Shown here: positions 56,867 through 64,000 of the stretch, one piece after another
Numbering within the stretch: the first letter of the stretch is position 1
How the letters are laid out: each line of letters begins with the position of its first letter
Source: Ectobius pallidus
Taxonomy: Eukaryota > Arthropoda > Insecta > Blattodea > Ectobiidae
DNA length: 64,000 nt
Assembly: GCA_964059195.1 (NCBI GenBank)
Contig: CAXKWD010000006.1
Coordinates: forward strand, 16,764,129 to 16,828,128
Direction of reading: 5' to 3'
Program-made: the position numbers and the translations under genes
Notes under the pieces: model-generated
Told to the model about the DNA's origin: nothing
What the model saw: the letters and a program-made list of their open reading frames with translations, nothing else
Database searches by the model: none

Positions 56867-57709
56867 ATGATAATTGCTCATGCAGTTCAAATGAAAGAAA
56901 GTTACAAAAATATGCAACTAATATTACAAAAAGTGCAGTATGACAAGTACAACTGGTCCATCTGTGGCGATTTCAAAATGATTGGAATACTGTTAGGATT
57001 GCAAAGCGGATACACGAAATATTGCTGCTTTTTGTGCGAATGGGATAGCCGTGATAAATCCAAACATTACGACACTAAAATATGGCCTCCCCGGAAGAAT
57101 TTTGTCCCTGGAGAAAAGAATATCTCAGCTGAACCATTGGTTGATAGATCAAAAATTTTATTGCCTCCACTACATATAAAATTAGGCCTAATGAAGAATT
57201 TTGTCAAGGCATTAGACAAATCTGGAGCAGGTTTCAAATACCTAGAAGAAAAATTTCCAAGAATCAGTGCTTCTAAGTTGAAGGAAGGCATTTTTGTTGG
57301 GCCTCAGATTCGAGAACTAATAAAAGATCAGCTGTTTGAAAGTAAACTGAATCATGTGGAACTTGAAGCATGGATATCATTCAAGACTATTTGCGAACAG
57401 TTCTTAGGTAATACTAGAGCACAAAATTACGAACAATTATTTGAGAAATTACTAGGAGCCTATAGAAATCTTGGTTGCAACATGTCTCTCAAAATTCACT
57501 TCCTGCATTCCCATTTGGACTTTTTCCCTGCAAATCTAGGACAAGTTAGTGATGAACATGGAGAAAGATTCCACCTAGATATTTCCGAAATGGAGAAAAG
57601 GTATCAAGGAAGATGGAAACCCAATATGCTTGCAGATTACTGCTGGAGCCTCAAAAGAGAAACCACAGGAGAGTACAGAAGAAGCAGCAAACGGCAGAAA
57701 TTCAACTGA
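56867..57709 (+). CDS. Orphan transposase-like protein, C-terminal ~280 residues
   Basis: An uninterrupted 280-codon frame. Upstream codons in the same frame run back to a pyrimidine-rich CTGCTTTAG (56830-56846), a plausible 3' splice site. The product may therefore begin earlier, in sequence lost or beyond an intron. Motifs, with rough residue positions, are: NWSICGDFKMIGILLG (28-43); CCFLCEWDSRDKS (52-64) with a C-x-x-C; KEGIFVGPQIRELIKD (138-153); and near the end MSLKIHFLHSHLDFFPANLG (205-224), SDEHGERFHLDISEMEKRYQ (227-246), LADYCWSLKRET (255-266). From memory, proteins with this CGD-F/L-K, HLDFF, DEHGERFH signature are widespread as uncharacterised repeats in insects and hydra. I infer D, D and E as candidate catalytic residues; that is not established. 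A donor-like CAG|GTATGT at 57758 follows the stop. Confidence 0.7.
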   Translation: MIIAHAVQMKESYKNMQLILQKVQYDKYNWSICGDFKMIGILLGLQSGYTKYCCFLCEWDSRDKSKHYDTKIWPPRKNFVPGEKNISAEPLVDRSKILLPPLHIKLGLMKNFVKALDKSGAGFKYLEEKFPRISASKLKEGIFVGPQIRELIKDQLFESKLNHVELEAWISFKTICEQFLGNTRAQNYEQLFEKLLGAYRNLGCNMSLKIHFLHSHLDFFPANLGQVSDEHGERFHLDISEMEKRYQGRWKPNMLADYCWSLKRETTGEYRRSSKRQKFN

Positions 57710-57821
57710 CAGCAGTAGAGGATGGACTTGAAAACGAGCTGGCAATGTTTTCAGGTATGTTAATTGGTTACTTTTACAAAATTAAATATAATTTTATTAT
57801 GAAGGATTCTTCTACATACGA

Positions 57822-58167
57822 ATATTACCAGTTAGTCTTTGATATTACGGTGACTTTACGTTTATAAACGACTAGACGTGTAAGTACACGATTTACTACG
57901 AGTAAAAACCTGAGGGTGCTTGACAAAAACAAAGGCCATATTTGAACTCAGCACATCAAAATACATAAGAAATGATATGTTTTGTGTAAAAAAATATTAC
58001 CAGTTAGTCTTTGATATTACGGTGACTTTACGATTTATTTATAAACGACTAGAAGTGTAAGTATACGATTTACTAAAAAACTGAGGGTGCTAGACAAAAA
58101 CAAAGGCCATATTTGAACTCAGCACATCAAAATACATAAGAAATGATATGTTTTGTGTAAAAAAATT
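57822..58167. repeat. 172-bp tandem duplication inside the CACTA-like element
   Basis: Unit 1 (57822-57993) and unit 2 (57994-58167) share ATATTACCAGTTAGTCTTTG through GATATGTTTTGTGTAAAAAAA. They differ by small indels (a TTTA insertion and loss of CGAGTA in unit 2). Unit 2 abuts the right subterminal region. Confidence 0.92.
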
Positions 58168-58650
58168 TTTGAAGGTCAGTTTTGTTGTCCAGTGTAATAA
58201 TAATATGTTATGAAGGAAGATAAGAGAATGGATCATTCGTTGTTTGAGGCGCTTCCATGACAAAGTGTGTAAAGAAGGCGTCACGTGGTCAAATAATCTG
58301 ATATTACAGATAAATCTAACACAAGCGTTATGAGCACGCTGAAGTCTGTCAGTAAGGCTGGTGTTGGTCAACAGAATATCGCAGTAATTGAAATGAGGCT
58401 TCACTAGCGCTTGGACAAGACGTTTCTTTAGTTCTCTAGGGATTAGTCGTTCACAGTTTTTAGAGAATGGAGTAATGAATATACCTTTTTACAGACGTGT
58501 GATACTTGAGTGTTCCAATTTAGATCTCAATCCATAAAGACGCCAAGATCTTTTACCGATAAGCTGTAGTTTATGGCGCATAGTGGCAACTTCATACAAC
58601 TAAAGGCTTCTTCTGCGGCACCTCATTCGTCTTGATAATGCAGAAACAAT

Positions 58651-60240
58651 GGAATTCCTAACAAAAAACTCCCTGGTGAGAAGAACGGTAAAATATTGTA
58701 TATTCTGAATGAAAGTGATGAAATGATTAGAGATATTTAAGGTTTAGATTAGGGTACATTTCACTAGTACTTGTTCATATGCTTGCCGATCCTCCACACA
58801 AGAAACATACACACTCCACGAAATAATTGTCTCCTCTCTTTTTGAGTGAACCTACAGTACATCACCTCGTCTCGTTTCGTAACAACGCTGCAGAGTCTTT
58901 TACAGCTTTGTGAGGATCTAGCAGAATGTTCTATATTGTATGACTTTGCCATACAAAGGGTCAAATACATCTGAGTTATACTCATCCAAAACGGAGTTTT
59001 AAAAGCTTGACGAACTGCTTGACCAGAATAGATCAACTGAACTCGTATGAAGGAACACAAATTTAATCCCAACTGATCAATCAGAAATCCCATCTGTTTT
59101 ATTCAACACGTCTCTGTTTCCCTAGTTAAAGGTGAGTGCATATGACATGGCTATGCCTTTTCTGTTTGTAAATCACAAACTACACAACTTCTCTGCATGT
59201 ACATTGTTCTTATTTACACTATGCATCAAGCTCTGAAATTGGACTTTAAGGAAAATATATTTTATTCTCGATACACTTCCTATGTTATTATACTCTCTAA
59301 AGAAACATACTATACCAGTACCATAAGTACTGCAGGTACCGGAAGTATTGTGCTCGACTCTGAAATTCAACGTGGAGTTTGCACCATTAATAGGTATTTT
59401 GAGATCCCCTCAATTAAAAAAGGCAATTGTCAGAAACAAGCCTTTGTGAGTCTGTCAACACTACACTCGAGACTAAAAACTTATAAAAAATATATTATTT
59501 AGTTTTATCTTCTGGGGATGTGACACAAGATACACCATGATTTTTCTTACTTTTACTGACACTTTTCATAATTGAACTTTTTATTTCTTCTGGAAACCAG
59601 TCTAACGAGTTCTGTACACGATAATTCTTATACTAGGAACTAAAACTTTGCTTGTAATATTTTTAAAATTAAATTCTATGGGGTGTAGTTATAAGCCATT
59701 CGTCGCATACTCAAACTCAATTTTTAGTCTTGCCTCGAGAATACTGTTGAGACAACTGAAAGCGCATGACTGCAATTCAGCCTTTTTTATGTTCTAATAC
59801 GAATTATTGTTTCACGTCAGATTTTTATTAGCAATCTCACAAATGCATGTTAGAGCAAAGCAGGCAACTATGAGACTGTCAGGGTTGCGACTAGCTCAAG
59901 CGTTGGCGGTGGTTGAATTAGTAAAATAATGGGGGTGGTCATCCGATCACTGGCGAAGACGAGGAATATTGCCGTCATTTTCTGGACAAGAACCTTCCAG
60001 TAGAATCGTGTCCAGAGAATACCTTTTCGTTACCGCTGAATGTAGGTGTGCGTTTAATCGTGAAGAAACATGCAAACTATTACATTCTGTGACCTTCTGC
60101 TTGGGCCGTAGTTATTTCTGTCGTCTATGTTGAAAATTCCATCTGCTTGCGGCCCTTGACATTATAAACAAATGAATTGAACAGGGTAGGCTTACAGAAA
60201 CGAAGCGATCGATAATTCCATGCGATATATTGAAAAAATA
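58651..60240. other. No recognisable gene
   Basis: Minus-strand 58764-59093 (109 codons) and plus-strand 59197-59502 (101 codons) lack known domains. Confidence 0.4.
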
Positions 60241-60244
60241 GACA

Positions 60245-60520
60245 GTATTTCACATCTAAGTTATGACAAAAAAGACAAAGCCACATGCAATTGAATTGAT
60301 AATTTAAATGTAGCCTATTACCGAAAAATCATGCTTCGATAGCGTAAAAATTTCACGTTTTCTGCCATTTTTTTTCAAATCCGGCTTCGAGGTCATTCGA
60401 TCTCCCTTCAATCCATCTTTGTATAATATTTCAGATATCTGTATGCAGTAGATTTTGCTGGACATCGCGCACAGACAGACAGACAGACGGACAAGCTTCC
60501 TTTTATTATTATAGTTAGTA
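60245..60520 (-). mobile_element. Helitron family-1 5' fragment
   Basis: Read on the minus strand it starts TAATAATAAAAGGAAGCTTG then (TCTG)n. It continues CGATGTCCAGC-AAATCTACTG, CACAGATATCTGAAAT, CCTCGAAGCCGGATTT, CAGAAAACGTGA and CGAAGCATGATTTT. That is the head of the element at 26453-28016. The 3' body is missing. Confidence 0.8.
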
Positions 60521-60539
60521 ATTTTCCTTCAGAATTTTT

Positions 60540-60842
60540 GTTGTAACGTTTAATATTGTTTTTACAGAATATTCTTTATACTTTTCTCCATATAGATTAT
60601 AATATTTTAGTAAGTAGTAAACCGTTTAACATATTGGTCTCTTTGTGTATTGTATTATCTTTAGACAACTAGTTCTTATACCTTAAATGATAATATTGTG
60701 TTTCTGTGTATCTGTAACTATATTGTACTCTTATCATACTCTCTATTGCATTATTGTAAAGTTAAATTGTAATAGTCCTGGTTGAATGAAAGAGAAGGCC
60801 TAATGACCTTAATTCCACCAGGTAAAATAAAACAATTCTAAT
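60540..60842 (+). mobile_element. LINE 3' UTR fragment
   Basis: It ends GAGAAGGCCTAATGACCTTA then ATTCCACCAGGTAAAATAAA, the conserved 3' terminus of the LINEs at 20 kb and 56 kb. It is severely 5'-truncated and has no coding sequence. Confidence 0.65.
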
Positions 60843-61155
60843 TACAATTCTAATATTGTAGCGATCCTTTCAACTGGAGACAAAAACTCGTCGAATGAAT
60901 GGAATAGCCATATAAATACGATTGGTGAAGTTATGTGATATAGAAAGCAATATATTATAGACGAATGCACGTAATTATGACTTAAGTACAAGACCAGATA
61001 TAAATTCTTTGTGATTCCAATGTCAGTAAATATGCTTCCATTTACAATTCAAATAATGTCGCCTGATTGTTGAGTCGGTGAGGAAGCATATTTCAGACAT
61101 AAATATCAAAAGAACTTGTCAAAACATTAAAGAGAGTTCTGACTAAACAGTGATA
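60843..61155. other. No recognisable feature
   Basis: AT-rich spacer. Confidence 0.35.
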
Positions 61156-61162
61156 ATTTACA

Positions 61163-61650
61163 TGAATGAATGAATGAAGTGCTTTTATTGTTAACAAGAA
61201 AAACTATCTTTTTACATTATTCGTTGCATGAGCCCTTAGGCTGTCCATGCTTTAACTGTGCACAAGCAAAAAGGTATCCTAAAAGTAAAACTAAAAAAAA
61301 CACACAAACAGTTAAACACTAGTAAATATACAAACAAAACACCACACACACACACACTCCCCACCAAAAAAAGCACATACACCAGCAATACCCTTAAACC
61401 CACCAACCAAATATATTTTACATATTATTCTATATACAGCCGTCTACCCCATCGGAGTACTCCCCTTACTCCCTCGGTCCCACTCCCTCGGCCAGTTCCA
61501 TCCTAAGCTGCCTCACTTTGGACATAAATTTCCCCACCCCCCCAAAAAATCTAGTGTTAAGTAGCAGATCGTATGTAAACAGTTGACCTCTACAAGAAGC
61601 AGTGAAAGACTCTGGTAGATGCCGTTGCCTCAGTGTTTCCGTGAATTTAC
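61163..61650 (-). pseudogene. LINE 3' end remnant
   Basis: The minus strand reads CKFTETLRQRHLPESFTASC, RGQLFTYDLLLNTRFF then KFMSKVRQLRMELAE. This resembles the very C-terminal stretch of some insect LINE proteins. It is followed by an A/C-rich 3' UTR and a (CATT)n tail (61163-61177). The assignment is from general appearance and is tentative. Confidence 0.5.
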
Positions 61651-62020
61651 ATAGATCAAGAGCTTGTTAGAGCTCGAATCTCGTCCAGTAAAATGTCAAT
61701 TTCCATTAACTCAAATATTTTCAGTATTTTGAAGAAATTATAATATGGATATCTATTGTTCTGAATTCTAGGTGACATTGAAAACACAATCCGTTGACAT
61801 GGGCTTACTTAGTTCTAATTACATCTATATCAGCTGATTGCAATGTGTAGCTGGAGAACTATATTGCAAGGATGAGATGTTATCCTCGCAAACCAATATT
61901 ATAAGAGGTCAAGGCAATGCTCGATCCTTCTCACCTGGAAAGGAGAAAGCCGTTTGAACTTTCCGTAATTCCAAAAATAACTCATTTGTTGTGTTGTTTG
62001 CTTATAATGAGCAAGAAAAC
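61651..62020. other. No recognisable feature
   Basis: Nothing is seen apart from AT-rich sequence leading to a repeat-family fragment. Confidence 0.35.
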
Positions 62021-62021
62021 C

Positions 62022-62090
62022 ATTAGATATATAAGCATTCATGGACCACAGATTATTGTCCCTGTTGGACATTTCTCAAGAACAGCATTG
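62022..62090. repeat. Fragment of the tRNA-like dispersed repeat family
   Basis: GATATATAAGCATTCATGGA then CCACAGATTATTGTCCCTGTT matches the end block at 51337 and 32217. The tRNA-like part is absent. Confidence 0.75.
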
Positions 62091-62429
62091 CCCTGATCAC
62101 TCGTTCATGTATTATATTAACTTATATGAACCTCGTCTATGATCTGATAAAATGTCTACGACTATTAAGTCAGGTGAACTTGCTGGCTATACCTTAAGGG
62201 TGACTTGGAATGGTGCAAAATCTGTCCGTACTTTTGAAACAAAACTACTGAGCAAGTGGAAATTCACAGGTTCCTACGCACACTTCACAAGAGCTTGTAT
62301 CAGACCTATTACTCAACAGGCAATCAGTTAGCTCAGGAGCATGGTAACTTCAGTGTGGAAGTGTGTCTAAGTCCCAATCAAGTGAACACTGGATGAAGAT
62401 AGATGAGAAACCATACTATAACTTTCAAA

Positions 62430-63310
62430 AATTGTATTTAGGAAGCTGCTTTTGTCGAAGTTCATAATATGAAAGGAATGGAGTTTGTATATACGAGCAA
62501 ATCGTCACAAAAGTTACGCAATGAACAGAGTTAATGAGTTGTCCATAGAAAAACATGCCGAATTTGCAGCAGTAAAATTTCAAGGTTTTAATGCAATTGT
62601 GATTACAGCCTACAGGTCGCCTAAAGAGGATATTCATGTGTTTTTAGAACGTCTTCAGTGTGTGTTTGATATTGTTACGACAAATAGTAAAACTAGGGTT
62701 GTATTCTGTGCGGATCTCAACGTTAATAAGCAATGTACTTCACGTAATATATTTTTTATATTCTAAATCAGTTGGGTTTTTATTATGTTAACAATATGCC
62801 AACTTGTTTAATATCCTGTATGGATATTATTCTTACGAACTATGGTAATAATGAATAAAGTTATGGTACTGTTGACTACAATATTGCGGATCACGATGGA
62901 ATATGTTTCGTTGTAAACAGTATTCCTGCTATACCTTTCACCAGTGCTCCTAAATTAATTAGAAGGATTTCTTACGATAAAATTTGTCATTTTCGACCGT
63001 TGTTAAGTGGTATTAATTGGTCCCTTTTGTTGGTGTATAATAATTGTTCTCTTAATGTTAAATCATTTTTTTACATTTTGCTTGATTTGTACGGTGAATG
63101 TTTCGTATGTACTACGTATTAAACCCAAAAATAGATACACTGCTAAACACAACGCTTGGTACACTGTCGAATTACATACTCTGTGCGACCGGTATTTTGC
63201 TCTTGAACAATATTAACAGAGGTCATAATAGTGAACGTATAAATAAGCTGATTGCTGACGTTAAAAAAGATTATGTAAGGGTACAGCTTTGTACAGCCCT
63301 GAGTATAATG
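62430..63310 (+). pseudogene. LINE endonuclease (APE-type) remnant
   Basis: The frame 62485-62766 reads AEFAAVKFQGFNAIVITAYR, SPKEDIHVFLERLQCVFDIV and VVFCADLNVN, the order of LINE APE-type endonucleases (I-x-x-Y-R-S-P ... F-C-x-D-x-N). After a stop it continues YVNNMPTCLISCMDIILTNY and ...VDYNIADHDGI, the terminal S/A-D-H motif. Upstream, FCRSS and GVCIYTSKSS blocks also fit. The reverse transcriptase is absent and several stops intervene. Clade Jockey/CR1-like by impression. Confidence 0.75.
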
Positions 63311-63339
63311 CAAGTTTAGCGTTTAGAGCATTTCCTTAG

Positions 63340-63892
63340 CATTTCGGATCGTGGGAAATGCAAGTTGGCGTTTTTCCCCGGATGCAAGACGCAAGCAGCT
63401 TGGCGTGGTACAGACCAGCAAGGGAGTGTACAGTCGATTAGTGGCAGTATGCTGGAGGGACTATGGCGGCAGATATTAAATAGGCCATGTAAGTGTGATG
63501 AAGAGCAGGAAAATAGTATCTGGCGTAACTATGTGTATATATGTTCAGTAGGGTAAATAAAGGGTTTAGTTAGAAGTATCTGTGTACATCATTATGAATA
63601 GTGTACATCCCTGAGTGGAGTAAGGGGATGGTGAGGGTTGAGGTCTGAAGGGGGGATATTCTAGAACCAACTGCATATCTCTCTACAGCAACAGGAGAAC
63701 AAGGAAGCCGACAACCAGAGATGGAACGACGCAGAAGGTAGGCCCAAAATCCTGATGTGGTGACGGGGTTGGGCACGAGGAGTATGCAGAAGCGAGGGGT
63801 TGCGTAGAGATTTTATAAGTCCGAGAGGCACCCGCTGCATACAGTGCACAGAGTATCACATATATGCATAGATAGACCCCGGCCCCGTTACA
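63340..63892 (+). repeat. Probable 5' LTR of an LTR retrotransposon (start uncertain)
   Basis: A sequence ending ...CCCCGTTACA (CA at 63891-63892) is followed two bases later by a strong primer-binding site, which marks the end of a 5' LTR. AATAAA occurs at 63555. The LTR start is not defined, because the second LTR lies beyond the window. Confidence 0.6.
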
Positions 63893-63894
63893 GA

Positions 63895-63912
63895 TGGTGT
63901 CAGAAGTGGGAT
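63895..63912 (+). promoter_or_regulatory. Primer binding site, tRNA-Leu type
   Basis: TGGTGTCAGAAGTGGGAT is the complement of the 3' end of insect tRNA-Leu (...ATCCCACTTCTGACACCA, from general knowledge). It is typical of gypsy/BEL LTR retrotransposons. The rest of the element would lie to the right of the window. Confidence 0.75.
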
Positions 63913-64000
63913 GCGGCAACTTCATCAACTCTTAGACCGCGAGGAAATTTTTGAGTGAAACGTTCGTGGGAAGGGTTATCTTCCGCGTCGGGCTCCAGTC

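Larger units (their letters stand above)
56610..58194 (+). mobile_element. CACTA-like transposon with CACTG ends and TAA target duplication
   Basis: Both ends read CACTGGACAACA inward (12 bp identical), and an AAAAAATTTTT block follows within 30-40 bp on each side. The flanks are TAA (56607-56609) and TAA (58195-58197). CACTA/EnSpm-type elements are defined by CACT(A/G) ends and 2-3 bp target duplications. The insertion site lies within a LINE whose reading continues across it when the element and one TAA are ignored. The element is 1,585 bp, carries the orphan ORF at 56867-57709, and has two 172-bp tandem units near its right end. Confidence 0.85.
56216..58650 (-). mobile_element. LINE (same family as 18.1 kb), split by a CACTA-like element
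   Basis: The minus strand reads, from the 5' side: LSVKDLGVFMD and LNWNTQVSHVCKKVYSLLHS in decayed frames near 58560-58450; then VKPHFNYCDILLTNTSLTDR and LQRAHNACVRFICNIRLFDH (58404-58270). After the insertion it continues with SSSYYLHSRFNLLSTSRTHN and SIPRFCNSLPCHIRDC (56612-56421). The order and motifs match the LINE at 18085-20126. The 3' end has the GGCCTTATGGCC stem and a (TAAA)n/(TAA)n tail (56216-56264). Dead, with frameshifts and stops. Confidence 0.85.

Noticed and set aside
61258..61506. Thr/Pro/Lys-rich 82-codon frame
   Set aside because: It lies over an A/C-rich 3' UTR of a minus-strand LINE and looks like a low-complexity shadow.

Overview
This is eukaryotic, AT-rich, arthropod-type DNA, most likely an insect with a large, transposon-laden genome. 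A hemimetabolous insect such as a cockroach would fit, but that is a guess from repeat style only. I find no convincing host protein-coding gene and no confident functional tRNA or rRNA gene. Almost everything recognisable is a transposable element, and several are nested so that their relative ages can be read.

Layout. 1-9 kb: a 677-bp internally deleted mariner (1859-2535), a hairpin repeat (~3551-3680), a decayed hAT transposase of the ZBED5/FAM200 type on the minus strand (~4345-5640), a mariner transposase C-terminus (~5938-6262), and a non-autonomous Tc1/IS630-type element with ~200-bp inverted repeats (~8221-8930). 9.4-17.3 kb: a mariner relic (halves at 9366-9903 and 17104-17258) split by a complete 7.2-kb LTR element with two 2,663-bp LTRs, a GTGT target duplication, a possible primer site and a polypurine tract, but no gag or pol. 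17.8-20.1 kb: a headless SINE, then a LINE split by an 808-bp hAT element with a perfect 8-bp target duplication. 21-25.7 kb: remnants of three further LINEs. 26.4-28.5 kb: a Helitron-like element with internally repeated body units, then another mariner relic.

29.5-31.4 kb: a PIF/Harbinger element (TAA duplication) carrying a MADF-like ORF and holding a nested tRNA-derived SINE. 31.8-32.3 kb: a tRNA-like repeat. 33.5-35.3 kb: a young 5'-truncated LINE with an uninterrupted 509-codon frame (reverse-transcriptase end, RNase H, Cys/His knuckle) and a 15-bp target duplication. 38-43 kb: Helitron-family copies, one inserted in a T-rich tract, plus a diverged minisatellite and two striking foldback structures. 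44-47.4 kb: LINE pieces, a SINE inside a (TA)n run, and a fragment of the transposase-like gene that is better preserved at 56.9 kb. 51-55.5 kb: tRNA-like modules and two more Helitron copies.

56.2-58.6 kb: a minus-strand LINE interrupted by a 1,585-bp element with CACTG...CAGTG ends and a TAA duplication. This element carries a 280-codon ORF of an orphan family with Cys-rich and Asp/Glu-rich motifs. It is the best candidate here for a poorly described system: a CACTA-like transposon with an unusual putative transposase. 60-64 kb: LINE ends, a Helitron fragment, a decayed LINE endonuclease, and an LTR with a tRNA-Leu-type primer site at the window edge.

Most elements are dead or non-autonomous. 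The unoccupied spaces hold only microsatellites and short dispersed repeats that I can see.
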